The translations under genes and the position numbers were made by a program. A DNA stretch of 64,000 nt from Halicephalobus mephisto (taxonomy: Eukaryota > Nematoda > Chromadorea > Rhabditida > Panagrolaimidae): assembly GCA_009193035.1 (NCBI GenBank), contig SWDT01000045.1, positions 372,001 to 436,000 on the forward strand, given 5' to 3'. This document shows positions 1 to 11,580 of the stretch, piece by piece. The notes beneath the pieces were generated by a model that made no database searches, was not told the origin of the DNA, and saw nothing but the letters and a program-made list of their open reading frames with translations. Positions within the stretch are counted from its first letter, which is position 1, and each line of letters opens with the position of its first letter.

Positions 1-480
1 TTTCGTGTTCTGATTGATTTTTTCGAAAAGTTAATTGGATATCTGTAATTAATAGGAAAAGAACATATGATTGCTAAAAAGAATAATTAAAATTAGCAAA
101 GTTAAGATAGGAAATAAGGAACTTGAAAGTAGTTTCCAATGTGCGCTCACAATTGAGTAAATTCGATTTTTTCGTGTTCTGATTATTTTTTTTCGAAAAG
201 TTAATTAGATATCTGTAATCGGTGGAGAAAGAACATATTATTATGGAAAAGAATAATTAAAATCAGTTAAGTTAAGATAGTAAATAAGGAACTTGAAAAT
301 AGTTTCCAACGTGCGCTCACAATTGAGTAAATTCGATTTTTTCGTGTTTTTGATTGTTTTTTTCGAAAAGTTAATTAGATATCTATAATCAGTGGAGAAA
401 GAACATTTAATAATAGGAAAGTACTATTCAAATCAGTTAAATTAAAATGGAAAACCAGCGACTTGAAAATAAGTTCCAAT
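1..480. repeat. Tandem repeat, about 170-bp unit, 3 copies
   Basis: Copies begin near 1, 170 and 340, each opening with TTTCGTGTT followed by a TTTTTTCGAAAAG segment and a GATATCT segment. The third copy decays after about 450. The array runs off the left edge, so the true copy number is unknown. No coding potential seen. Confidence 0.85.
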
Positions 481-3250
481 ATGTTTATCAAAAAATGAAC
501 GAATTTGCTTCTATTTTCTCAATTTCCGGTTAATGAAATCTCACATTTTGTTCCGTTTCTTCGTTGTAGGGAAGCATTCAGAAAGAATGGACAGCAAATT
601 GCGAATAAATATCCAATAACTTACAAAATAAGCTGCAGGTTGTATCAACAGACTACTTGAACAAAATCTCGACGCCCGATATATGAAATTTCATATTTTG
701 TTTTCGATTTTCTCGTTCCAAAAGAGTGCCTAGAGAAGCCTAAATGCAGATTCTGAATATCCATGTAGTAACTTACAAAATGAACCATAAGTAGTTTCGA
801 AAAATTACTTTAACAAAAATACAAATTTCGACATATAAAATTTCAAATTTTTGTTTTCGGTTTTTTTCTTCTAGAAGAACTTTCGAAAATTACTAAATAC
901 AAATTCTGAATATGCACTTAATTACCTGCAAAATGAAATATATATTATTTCAGAAGATGGATTCGGAAAATTTAACTTTTCGATATATCGAATTTTTCGA
1001 TTTTCTCGTTTCAGAAAATTATTTCATAAAATTTGGACACAGATCCAGAATACATATTGAATCAGCTACGAAATGAGTTATAGATTGTTTCAAAAACTAC
1101 TTCAAGTAAAGCATTTTCCTCTGTGATTTTATCCGATGATTCTGTGCTCAATTGTTTCTCAGGATTGATTTTTACCGATTAAAATAAAAAATAAAAATAT
1201 CGACTTTGACTTGTTTCAAACATCAGAAGAAAGATCATTTGCATTCAGAAATCAACTGAAATTTACAATTTAGGAATTTCTAGAAAAAATTAGAAATTCG
1301 TTTTGGGACCACTTTGTGAAAAAATTTTATTTTTTATTTTTTTTCAAATTCTAAAATATTAAAAAAACTTCTAGAGATTTCTAAAACCTGAAATTAAATT
1401 TTTAAATTTACAATTTAGGAATTTCTAGAAAAGTTTCAAAAATTCGTTTTGGGACCACTTCGTAAAAAAATTTTATTTTTTATTTTTTTAATAAGAAAAT
1501 TTTTAAATTAACATAATAAATATTGAATTTTACAAACTTTTATGAAATTCCACAAATTTCTAAAAATTTTAGGAATTCGTGTCAGGACCATTTTGTGGTA
1601 ATTTTTAATTTTCTAAATAAAATAGTAAATTTTTTGATTTTTACAGAATCCGAAATTTTCATCGATGACAATAAAAATTAATTTTTATATTGAATATGAC
1701 TAAAGATTTCTAAAAATATCCTGGAACCCTGATTTGGATCTTTTTTGTTCAACCAGTATCGAGGTCTGTAAAAAAGTCAAAATCAAAATTTACTTGCAAC
1801 ATTGGCATATCGATTAAAAAATAAAAATTCAATATCAAAATCAAATTGAATTTCCGAACAAAAATTAAGTAAGTCATCTTGCTCGAATATTTCAAGCAAA
1901 ATGCGGATTTTATTTCGATTTTATAATTTTTGTAAATATAAACTTAAAAATGTTAATTATTTTTTTCGAATATTGTAAGAAAAGTGCGGATTTTACTTTG
2001 ATTTCATAACTTTGATAGATATAAACTTAAAAATGTTAATTATTTTTTTCGAATATTTCAAGAAAAGTGCGAATTTTACTTTGATTTTATATTGTTGATC
2101 TTTTTATAGACTTCAGCATAAATTGGAGTCGTTTTTCTCAGGATAGATTTTGTTTCTCCATCGAATGGAATAAACAGTCATTGGACCAAAACGCGGATTG
2201 TTTGTTTAGCAGCCTAATCTGGCTTCCATCGGCCAACTGATCACAAAGCCCGATCCTCATTTGACAGTTTCCATCCGATTTTTCGAATGAATTTTATTTA
2301 CGTTATCTCAGGTTTCAAAAAATAAAATCATTAAAAAATTATTTTTTGTTAATTTTAAAATTATAATTAAAATTTTGAAGTTTTTAGAATTTTCAGGAAT
2401 CTAGTGAAGAATTTGAAAAATTAAAAAAAAAACGAAAAATCCGATGAGAGGTTGTGAAGTTTTCTAGAATTTTATGTTTCAAACATTCTGGAATCTAGCA
2501 GAAGATTCTCGAAATCTTTCATAATCTAATAAGAAATTTCTAGAATCTTCAAAAATTTCTAAAAAAAATATAATAAAAATTTTTTAAAATTTTGTTCAAT
2601 TTTCTAGAATTTTTAAAAATATAATAAAAATTTTTTAAATCTTGTTCAATTTTCTAGAATCTTCAAAAATATAATGAAAATTGTTTAAATTTTGTTGAAT
2701 TTTCTAGAATTTTTAAAAGTCCAATTCAAGCCTAAAATTTCTAAAAAAATTTAAAATCAAAAATTCTGAATATTCGTCCCAAGACAATTTCAGAAAATTT
2801 TTTATAAAGTATAATTTTAGAGGTTTTTAGAAAATCTAACAATTTTTATAAAAAGTATACTTTTTAGTTTTTAAAAAATCCGAAATTTTCGTTGTAAGAC
2901 AATTTCGAAAAATTTTTTTTTAAATTTTTATAAAAATGTGATTTTTGAAGTTTTTATAAAATCCTAAAATTTTTTTAAAATTTTTATAAAAAGTGTGATT
3001 TTTGAAGTTTTTAGAAAATCCAAAAATTTTTATAAAAAGTGTGATTTTTGAAGTTTTTAGAGAATCTAAAAATTTTTTTAAATTTTTTATAAAAAGTGTG
3101 TTTTTTGAAGTTTTTAGAAAATCCAAAAATTAAGAAAAATTTTTTAGATTTTTGAAGTTTTTAGAAAACAGTCATCTCGAGATAGTTTTATAAAAATGTT
3201 TATTTATAAGTTTTATAGTATGATCATAAATTGTTTACAAATCGTATTGT
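480..3250. repeat. AT-rich, diverged tandem repeats, no gene seen
   Basis: From 480 to about 1130 a diverged unit of roughly 140-150 bp recurs, marked by an ATTTTGTTTTCG segment. From 1900 to 2095 an ~85-bp unit with TTTTTTCGAATATT repeats two to three times. From 2830 to 3175 a ~60-bp unit containing GTGTGATTTTTGAAG repeats. Half-copies of the GGACCAC hairpin family occur near 1300, 1450 and 1585. A less AT-rich stretch at 2140-2300 has no convincing frame. Confidence 0.6.
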
Positions 3251-4379
3251 TTTGAATAGGTTAGGGAGGAAAATCGGGCAAGGTCATGGTCACTTTCCGA
3301 CAACTTTCCACGGACAGACAACCCACCTTTGATCGAGGCCTGTCCTTATTGTTGATTCTCGTTTGTCGTCGGATTGACAGGTCGCGAGTTTGCCAGATCG
3401 GGTTGCTCGGGCTGATTCACGCTTCTGAGGAATGCCTCTCACAAAACAGAATTAGTCTGTCCTCCATTTCTGTCCGTGATTCCGATTCATGCGGACGGTT
3501 ATGACAAAAAAAAATTCTTACACGTGTCTCGGGACTGAATTTATCGACTGATTTTGGTTTTATTTTAGTTTTATTTTATTTTTATTTTAGTTTCCAGTCC
3601 TGTTTCCCAATTATTCAATTTCATATTTCTTTTATTTTTTGTAATTTTAAAAAATTATACTTTTTCAAAAATCGAAAATCCAAAAAAATTATACTTTTTC
3701 AAAAATCGAAAATCCTAAAAAATAATAAAAAAAATCTTTAAATAAAAATTTATCATGAAATTTTTGAAAATTTTCTCAACACGAATTTTTAAAACTTTCC
3801 AATCAAGACCAAAAATTCTAAAATTTTATGTTTTTTTGGGGGGTTTGTTTTCTGAAACTTTCCAGTCAGGACCGGAAATTATAAAATTTCATATTTCTTA
3901 AATTTTCGAAATTCCTTGATTTTAAATTTTAAAATTTCATCCAATTACCGTAATTTAGAAAATTTTAAAAAAGTCGTTTTTTTTAATTTTTTAATTTTGA
4001 ATAATTTCAGGAAGGCTTTGCTCGGATCAGCATTCTGGGCCTTCTGAAGCTGGTCCTGCCCCGACAGTTTTCAGAATGCTCCAGAATCTTCCACGATGTC
4101 CATAATCATCCCTCGTGGATTCCGGCGAGCAAAGGCTCTTCAAACGGGTCAATTTCACTCTACAGTATTTTTGTAAATCCTACCACTTGCTGCTCTCGAT
4201 CTTCGAGAAGGGCCCGAAGCTGAACTGTGATCGGTTGTACAGACGGAATCTGTTCCACAAGGATTCCTTTTTTAAATTTTTAAATTTTTTTAAATTTTTT
4301 TAAATTTTCGTAAATTACCACTCCAACTGAAAAGTTGAATCGCCTTCAACCTCATTCCGACAGAGGCAGAACATATCAA

Positions 4380-4860
4380 AGTTCTCAACAAGAATTTCCA
4401 GAATCTGGTGGAAAATTTTCGAATTTTCTACAATCTTCCAGAATCTGGTGGAAAATTTTCGAATTTTTTATTACTTTCCAGAATCTGGTGGAGTCTTCTA
4501 GAATTTGATTGAAGGACCTAGAATCTTCAATAACGTCACAGAAGTCCCTGAAGTCCCTGAAGTCCTCCAGAATTCAATCAAAATTCTGTTTCAACTTCTG
4601 AAATTCTGAGATTCTAAAATCTACGAAGATTCTGAAACTTTTAACAATCACAAAAGAAGCTTCTGAAGTCCTCCAGAATCCAGTCGGAATTTCGCTTCAA
4701 TTTCTGAGATTCTAAGATTCTAAAATCTACGAAGATTCTGAAACTTTTAACAATCACGAAAGAAGCTTCTGAAGTCCTCCAGAATCCAGTCAAAATTTCG
4801 CTTCAACTTCTGAAATTCTAAGATTCTGGAAGCTCTATAAACTTTTCCAGATTCCAATCC
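4380..4860. repeat. Diverged tandem repeat, about 115-bp unit
   Basis: Two to three copies of a unit with CTGAAGTCCTCCAGAATCCA and GAAGATTCTGAAACTTTTAA, preceded by shorter repeats of CCAGAATCTGGTGGAAAATT. It lies between two of the exon-like islands. Confidence 0.7.
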
Positions 4861-5289
4861 TAATTTAACATCTGAAAGCTCTTAGGAAATTCTGAAAATT
4901 CATGTGGAGACAACTTTATAACAAAGTTTTTCTGAATTCTATGTTAGTATTATTCACCACTCGTGCCTTGGTGTACAGATTCTTCCTTCAGCGTGCAAGA
5001 CTGTGGTTTTCCAGAAATGGAGTTTTCACTTTGTCTTTGATTTTTTTATTTTTAAAACAAAAATATTTAAATAAATAATTTTCAACGAATTTAAAAAATT
5101 ATTTAAATTTAATTTTCAACGAATTTTAAAAATTATTAAAAAATAAAAGTTTAAATTTGAAAATTCGGATATGGCTTATGATTTGGTCGACAGGATGATC
5201 TTCTACAACTGGTTTATTTCATAAAAAAACACGAAAAAATTTGGTTATAAAATAAAATTTCGTTTTTCTTAAATTAGTTTCAGTATTAA

Positions 5290-6350
5290 TTTTGAATTTA
5301 CGCTTGAAAATAAGCGAATTCGTTAGAATAATCAGCGAATTTTGTAAAAAAAGTAGATTTTTTTAAAGTTTATCTTAATAATAATTTCCATTTGCGTTTG
5401 AAAATAAACAAATTCGTTAGAATAATCAGCGAATTCGGTAAAAAAGTTGTTTTTTTAAAAGTTTATCTTAATATCAACTTTCACTTGCGCTTAAAAATAA
5501 GCGAATTCGTTAGAATAATCAGCGAATTTTGTAAAAAAAGTAGATTTTTTTAAAGTTTATCTTAATATTAATTTCCATTTGCGCTTGAAAATAAACAAAT
5601 TCGTTAGAATAATCAGCGAACTCGGTAAAAAAGTTGTTTTTTTAAAAGTTTATCTTAATATCAACTTTCACTTGCGCTTAAAAATAAGCGAATTCGTTAG
5701 AATAATCAGCGAATTTTGTAAAAAAAGTAGATTTTTTAGAAGTTTATCTTAATATTAATTTCCATTTGCGCTTAAAAATAAACGAATTCGTTAGAAATAT
5801 CAGCGAATTTCGTAATGAGAGGTTATTTTGCTTTTTTTAAGTTGTTCATAACGTGGATTTTCATTTACGCTTAAAAATAAACGAATTTTGTAAAAAAGTA
5901 GGTTTTTTTAAGTTTATCTTAATAATAATTTCCATTTACATTTAAAAATAAGCGAACTTGCTAGAAATATCAGCGAATTTTGTAAAAAAAGTCGTTTTTT
6001 TAAAGTTTATCTTAATATTAATTTCCATTTGCGCTTAAAAATAAACGAATTTTGTAAAAAAGTAGGTTTTTTTAAAGTTTATCTTAATATTAATTTCCAT
6101 TTGCGTTTGAAAATAAACGAATTTTGTAAAAAAGTAGGTTTTTTTAAAGTTTATCTTAATATTAATTTCCATTTGCGTTTGAAAATAAACGAATTTTGTA
6201 AAAAAGTAGGTTTTTTTAAAGTTTATCTTAATATTAATTTCCATTTGCGCTTAAAAATAAACGAATTTTGTAAAAAAAGTCGTTTTTTAAAAGTTTATCT
6301 TAATATTAATTTCCATTTACATTTAAAAATAAGCGATTTCGTCAACATCA
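5290..6350. repeat. Tandem repeat array, 95-bp passing into 66-bp units
   Basis: Units share AGTTTATCTTAATATTAAT, CATTTGCGCTTAAAAATAA and AATCAGCGAATTTTGTAAA. The 5' part has units of about 95 bp that carry a GTTAGAATAATCAGCG block. The 3' part (about 6000-6250) has lost that block, leaving near-identical 66-bp units. Because 66 is a multiple of three, long frames stay open on both strands there; these are repeat artefacts. Confidence 0.85.
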
Positions 6351-7000
6351 TCAGCGACTTCTGTTACGAAAGTTTATTTCGTTTTTGACAAATACTTTTT
6401 TCAATCCTCATTACTACGACTACCTCAACAATGCTGTTTTGTGGTCGTCAAGGGATTCGTCATAGGGATAATTCCGTATTCTGCAATTTCATTTTTGATC
6501 ATGTTGAGTTCTGAAAAAACTTCATTTTCAGTTTTTTGTTTATCAACTGACGATTGAAATAAAAGAATGACAGACATAATCGGGCAAAGTAGGAATGACT
6601 ACGGAGCCCGTCAATTTCCTCAAAAAAGATTTTTATTTATCCTTGAAAAATAATTTTTTTGTATTTTCTTCAATTTTTAAAACATTAAAAATTTTTAAAA
6701 AATATTTGATTTTTAAAAATTTCAGATTTCTTTAAATTTTAAGAATTTTTTGATTTTTAAAATTTTTGATTTTCTAAAATTTTTTGATTTTTTTAAATTT
6801 TTAAAAATTTTTTGATTTTTTTTAATTTTTAAAAATTTTGTAAAAGCTTTGAAAATTTCCAAAATCAGATTTCAGTTTTGAAAAGTTGAATTTTTTTGAT
6901 ATTTGTGGAATTTTGAAAATTCGTGTCAGGACCATTTTGAGAAAAATTTTATTTTTATTTTTAGTTTTTTAATATTTGAAATGATTTTTTTAGATTTTTG

Positions 7001-7008
7001 TTTTTCAG
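7001..7008 (+). promoter_or_regulatory. Probable trans-splice acceptor of the first TTL gene
   Basis: TTTTTCAG ends five bases before the ATG at 7013, with no upstream coding frame. In nematodes such an acceptor just before the start codon usually marks spliced-leader addition. A 5'UTR intron is the alternative. Confidence 0.6.
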
Positions 7009-7012
7009 AAAA

Positions 7013-8340
7013 ATGAACGGAAAATTGGTTTTTTTGGCCATTTTTGCCGTTTTCGGAGTGGCCTTCGGGATGCGCCAACAAGCCGTCGCCGTCAAGGGAA
7101 TTCTGATGTGCGGAAACCAACCTGCTCATGGAGTCAAAGTGAAGCTCTGGGACGAAGACGACGGACCTGATCCTGATGACGAACTAGACACCATGTACAC
7201 TAACAGTGACGGATCTTTTGAGTTGAAGGGATCCACTCGAGAACTGACCACCATCGATCCCGTCTTCAAAGTCTACCACGACTGTAAGTCTTTTTAAAAT
7301 AAATTTAAAAAAAATAAATTTAAAAAAAATAAAATAAATTTAAAAAAATTTTTAAATTGAAAGAAATTTAAAAAAAATAAAAGAAATTTAAAAAAAATAA
7401 AATAAATTTAAAAAAAATAAAATAAATTTAAAAAAATTTTTAAATTGAAAGAAATTTAAAAATTGAAAGAAATTTAAAAAAAATAAATGTTAAAAAATTT
7501 TTAAATTAAAAGAAATTTTAAAAAAATTTAAAATTAAAAGTAAACTTTTTAAAACTTTTAAAAATTAAAATAAATTTTAAAAAAAAATAAATTTTAAAAA
7601 AACTAAAATAAATTTTAAAAAATTTTTAAACTGAAAGAAATTTAAAAGTAAACTTTTTAAAACTTTTAAAAATCAATTTTAAAAAATTAAAATAAATTTT
7701 AAAAAATTAAGATAAATTTTAAAAAAAATTTAAAATTAAAAGTAAACTTTTAAAAATTTTTAAAAATTTAAAAAAATTAAGATAAATTTTAAAAAAATTT
7801 AAAATATTTTAGGCGATGACGGAATCCTCCCTGGTCAACGTAAGATCAAGTTCAAAATTCCCACACAGTACATTGCCTCAGGAGGTGTTGCCAAGAGAGT
7901 CTTTGACATCGGAGTCCTCAATCTCGAAGCCCGTAAGTTTTATTTCTCAAAAGATTTTCGAAATTTTTCGGATTTAAAAAATCGTCAAAGAATTTCTTAA
8001 ATTTTTCGATTTTTTAGAAATTTTCGACCTTTTTTGAATTTAAAAAAAAAATTAAAAATTTTTGAATTTTTCTAATTTTAAAAAAAGTTAGAAATTTTTG
8101 AATTTTTTTAATTTTAAAAAAGTTGAAAATTTTTGAATTTTTTTTAATTTTAAAAAAATTAGAAATTTTTGAACTTTTTAATTTTAAAAAAAGTTAGAAA
8201 TTTTTGAATTTTTTAATTTTAGAAAAAGTTGAAAATTTTTGAATTTTAGAAAAAGTTGAACATTTTTGAATTTTTGGATTTTTAAAAATTAATTTTTTAT
8301 TTTTTCAGAATTCCCTGGTGAAGAACGTGATTTGTTATAA
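7013..8340 (+). CDS. Transthyretin-like (TTL) family secreted protein, copy 1
   Basis: Exons 7013-7283, 7813-7932 and 8309-8340 join in frame to give about 140 residues. The start is the first ATG after an acceptor at 7008. Residues 1-19 form a signal peptide (KLVFLAIFAVFGVAFG). The mature part carries TTL hallmarks: QAVAVKGILMCG, VKVKLWDEDDGPDPDD, SDGSFELKGST, FKVYHDC and FDIGVLNLE. Two cysteines (in LMCG and YHDC) sit where the family pairs them. TTL proteins are small secreted beta-sandwich proteins abundant in nematodes; some bind lipids or phosphatidylserine and act in cell signalling, but the job of this one cannot be read from sequence. Intron 1 (529 bp) and intron 2 (376 bp) are almost pure A/T with canonical GTAAG donors. 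A polyadenylation signal follows at 8367. A tandem paralogue starts 0.83 kb downstream on the same strand. Confidence 0.93.
7284..7812 (+). other. Intron 1 of TTL copy 1, low-complexity A/T
   Basis: GTAAGT donor and TATTTTAG acceptor bound 529 bp of irregular AAATTTAAAAA runs with almost no G or C. Nothing else is seen inside. Confidence 0.85.
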
Positions 8341-8366
8341 GTCTTCTGAAATCAAAGATTGATTCT

Positions 8367-8372
8367 AATAAA
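8367..8372 (+). terminator. Polyadenylation signal of TTL copy 1
   Basis: AATAAA, 27 bases after the TAA stop at 8340. Confidence 0.75.
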
Positions 8373-8713
8373 ATTTTTCAATAATGTTGTTTTCTACATG
8401 TCCATCATAATTTTTGATAGATAAAATTAAAAATGATTTGCGTCAGGATCGTTTTTTGATAAAAACGAAGTAAACAAAAAAATTCAGAAGATAAGACCGA
8501 TTTTTCTGTTTTTCGATTGCCAGACAGGGGGCGGTCTGGAGTAGTACTATTTAAGTTTTGATTCTTTATTTTCCGTTTATATAAACAACTAAAACAACTT
8601 ATTTTCGACCAATTTTCTTCCTTACTGTATTTTCGATAAGATTATAGAAAATTCTAAAATTTCTTAGATGTTTTTAAAATTCTACAAAACTTAATAAACA
8701 AAAAATGTTAAAT

Positions 8714-8975
8714 TTTTGGTCTTGACTGGAAAAGTTTAAAATTTTCGGTCTCGATTGGAAAATTTCAGAATTTTCGGTCTTGACTGGAAAAGTTTAAAAT
8801 TTTCGGTCTTGACTGGAAAAGTTTTAAATTTTTGGTCTCGAATGGAAAAGTTTAAAATTTTCGGTCTCGGTTGGAAAAGTTTAAAATTTTTGGTCTCGAT
8901 TGGAAAAGTTTAAAATTTTTGGTCTCGAATGGAAAAGCTTAAAATTTTTGGTCTCGAATGGAAAATTTCAAAATT
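8714..8975. repeat. Array of GGTCTYGAYTGGAAAA half-hairpin units
   Basis: Seven units of about 40 bp, each with TTTTCGGTCTTGACTGGAAA or a close variant. They are the left arm of the dispersed GGTCCTGAC hairpin family, here largely without the right arm. The array lies between the two TTL genes. Confidence 0.8.
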
Positions 8976-9168
8976 CGTGTTAAGACAAATTTTTACTTTT
9001 TATGAAATAATTTTAAAATTTTATAAAACTATACAAATAAAAAATAAAAAATTTTCAGTTTCGACTGGAAATTTCTGAAAATTTGTGTTGAGGTAGTTTT
9101 TTACAATTTTACTGTGGATATTTTTGTTTTTTTACAATAATGTGATTTTTAAAATTTTTCGTTTCAGG

Positions 9169-9708
9169 ATGAAGTCGATTCTAGTGCTGTTGATCCTTGC
9201 TGGAGTGGTTTCGGCAATCAGATTCCAATCCGTGGGGATCAAGGGACGACTTCTGTGCGGGACCGCCCCTGCGAAGAACGTCAGGGTGAAGCTCTGGGAC
9301 GAGGACGGGGGGCCTGACCCAGACGACCTCCTGGACCAAGGCTACACCAACGCCAATGGAGAATTCTCCCTCAAAGGCGGAACAACCGAATTAACCAACA
9401 TCGATGCCATTTTCAAAATTTATCACGATTGTTAGTTTTTTAAATTTTATTATTTTTTAAAATTGAGTAATTTAGGTGATGACGGAATCAAACCCGGCTC
9501 CAGAAAAGTCAAATTCCAGATTCCTAATTCTTACGTTTTCGACGCACAGGAACCTAAGAAGATCTTCGACATCGGAGTCCTCAACTTAGAAACCATCTTC
9601 GCCAAAGAAGAAAGAGAACTCATCGTTTCCAAACGTCGTCGGAACATCGACCAAGACGAAGACGAAGAAGAAGAAGAAAGTAACGGCTTCTGGGCCAGTT
9701 TCTTCTGA
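9169..9708 (+). CDS. Transthyretin-like (TTL) family secreted protein, copy 2
   Basis: Exons 9169-9430 and 9476-9708 give about 164 residues. The ATG lies two bases after a GTTTCAG acceptor. Residues 1-16 are a signal peptide (MKSILVLLILAGVVSA). The TTL core matches copy 1 closely: VGIKGRLLCG, VRVKLWDEDGGPDPDD, NGEFSLKGGTTEL, FKIYHDC and FDIGVLNLE. The first intron is at the same place and phase in both copies (inside the Cys codon of YHDC), which shows tandem duplication. Copy 1 has a second intron after LNLEA; copy 2 has none there and continues into an unusual tail with VSKRRR followed by an acidic stretch (DQDEDEEEEE) and GFWASFF. Such a basic-then-acidic extension is not typical of the family. 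The KRRR site could be a processing site, which is inference. Confidence 0.93.
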
Positions 9709-9766
9709 TTTTCTAGTTATCAAAATTGTACCGTAATGCCAAATGTTAAAACTGTGAATAGAAAAT

Positions 9767-9772
9767 AATAAA
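9767..9772 (+). terminator. Polyadenylation signal of TTL copy 2
   Basis: AATAAA, 59 bases after the TGA at 9708. Confidence 0.7.
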
Positions 9773-9784
9773 AGTTTTCATACT

Positions 9785-10085
9785 GTAAGTGTAAAAAATC
9801 AGATGATAATTTTTCTGGGATTTTCGGTTTTCAATTTCGTAATATTTTCATTTTTGTTCATTTTAGATCATTCATTTTGATTTCTGAAATGGCCTAAAAT
9901 ACAAATACTGTAACTAATAAGACTAATTTAAAAATAAATTTTGAAATGATTATTTTTTAAAATTTTTGATCTTCGATTTCGTAATATTTTCATTTTTGTT
10001 CATTTTAGATCATTCATTTTCATTTCTGAAATGGCCTAAAATATCAATACCGTAACTAATAAGACTAATTTAAAAAATGAACTTT
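9785..10085. repeat. Direct duplication, about 125-bp unit, 2 copies
   Basis: Both copies contain TTAGATCATTCATTTT, CTGAAATGGCCTAAAATA and GTAACTAATAAGACTAATTT. They follow the 3' end of TTL copy 2. Confidence 0.8.
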
Positions 10086-10429
10086 ATGACATTACTTCCT
10101 TGTGTTATTTGTTTCCGTATTTCGTAATAACTCTGTTTTTTCATCGTTAGACTAATTTTTGATCCTAGATTAACCTGACATGACAATCAGGTAACTAAAA
10201 AGATTAAAAAGATTAAAAGGGATAAAATTTCGAAACCAGCGTTAATCGAGGGTGAGCAACTAATTTGTAGGCAAAAAATAATAAACAAATAACCATGATT
10301 CATTCTCGGATTAGGTTTTATATCTTCTTAGGATAAGTCATAGAAAACCCAAACTTGGTCTGAGATAGATTTTTCTAAAATATTTTACTCCAATTTAGTG
10401 TGGATCTTTCTAAGAAGTTCTTATTTATG

Positions 10430-10988
10430 CACAAAAAGAATACATCAAAAGGGCTCTAATGTATGAAATACATTATATTTAATGCACAGTACATTGAGGA
10501 TAATATATAGATGTTATACCTGATGTGTCGGTACATTGAATACAGTGTATCTGATACATCAAAGTTATTTCAATATATCGATGCATTGAATACAATACAT
10601 AGATATTATTCTTAATATATCGGTACACCGAAGATGATATATTAATATAAACTTAGTGAATCGGTACATTGAATACAATACATAGATATTACACTTAATG
10701 TACCAATACACCAGACATGATATATCGATATTACATTTCATGTAACTATACATTAAATACAACACATAGATATTACATTTAATATATCGGCACACCAGAC
10801 ATGATATATCGATATAAACTTAGTGAATCGGTACATTGAATATCATACATCGATATTATACTTAATATAACTATACATTAAATACGATACATTTATACTA
10901 TACTTAACATACCTATACATTGAATATAATGTATCTGATACATCAGAACCGTTTTAATGTATTCATACGTTATATCCTTTTTTGTGTG
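10430..10988 (-). mobile_element. CACA-ended element, copy A (inverted relative to copy B)
   Basis: Bounded by short inverted ends, CACAAAAA on the left and TTTTTGTGTG on the right. The body is a chain of degenerate ~35-bp subrepeats built on TACATTGAATACAATACAT and GATATTA. The left 70 bp (ATACATCAAAAGGGCTCTAA and onward) is nearly identical to the reverse complement of the right end of the element at 23170-23823. It has no coding capacity, so it is non-autonomous or a mobile satellite. No clear target-site duplication was found. Confidence 0.75.
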
Positions 10989-11580
10989 CAATGTAAATTT
11001 TTCCAGGGTAATTTGACTTGAAACATTCTAGAAAATTGCATTCTAATCTGACATGATTCTTCCTGGAAATACCAACTTTATTCGATATGAATATTCCTAG
11101 ATTTCATTTGATTAGGTCTGGATTTTTCTAGAAAATTCTTACTTAGTATAGATTATTATAGAAGATTCTGACCTGATCTAGAACTATCTAGACAATATCA
11201 ATCTGATCGAATTTGAATCTTTTTAAAAAGTTCTGGTCTGATAAAAATAGTTTTAGAACGTCTCAGTCCAATCTTGATCAGTCAGAGTATCCTAATTTTG
11301 TTTAGCTTAGAAATCTCGTGTCTGGATCATCCATAAATTTAGCTAGATAATCTCAATGAGATCCTATCTAGATTTTTTAGAAAATTCCAACTCCATGTAG
11401 ATCGTCTTAGAAAACCTCAATCTGATCCGAAACTTCTTAAAAATCCCGATCTGGTCCTATTATTGCTGTTAGAAATTTCCAATTCGATATAAAAAGACTT
11501 CAATTAATGATATTTTTATCACACAAAAATTCCCAAATTTTCTAAAACTACACAAAATAAACTTTCTTTAAATACTGTAA
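10989..11580. other. Intergenic, no gene seen
   Basis: AT-rich with many loosely repeated CTAGAA, GATCTAGA and AATTCTGATCTG words and no sustained frame. The 3' end of the carboxylesterase on the minus strand abuts it. Confidence 0.6.

Larger units (their letters stand above)
3268..6625 (+). pseudogene. Scattered exon-like islands, possibly a decayed gene
   Basis: Several GC-richer islands lie in AT-rich repeats: 3268-3504, 4011-4265, 4951-5038, 5169-5222, 6415-6475 and 6560-6625. Some read like protein on the plus strand. One frame from 4115 gives a piece with NFTLQYFCKSYHLLLSIFEK and then CDRLYRRNLFHKD. The island at 4951 gives TTRALVYRFFLQRARLWFS, 5169 gives MAYDLVDRMIFYNWFIS then a stop, and 6415 gives HYYDYLNNAVLWSSRDS then a stop. 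The island at 4011 follows a good acceptor (ATAATTTCAG), but the frame changes within it and a stop lies at 4103. I could not join the pieces with normal splice sites and do not recognise the family. A decayed gene is the simplest reading. Unrelated conserved non-coding islands remain possible. Confidence 0.3.

Noticed and set aside
6029..6388. 119-residue repeat protein
   Set aside because: 66-bp tandem repeats keep the frame open on both strands; composition is that of the repeat.
7013..9708. Nematode operon of the two TTL genes
   Set aside because: The gap of about 0.8 kb is much wider than usual operon spacing and copy 1 has its own poly(A) signal; duplication explains the arrangement.
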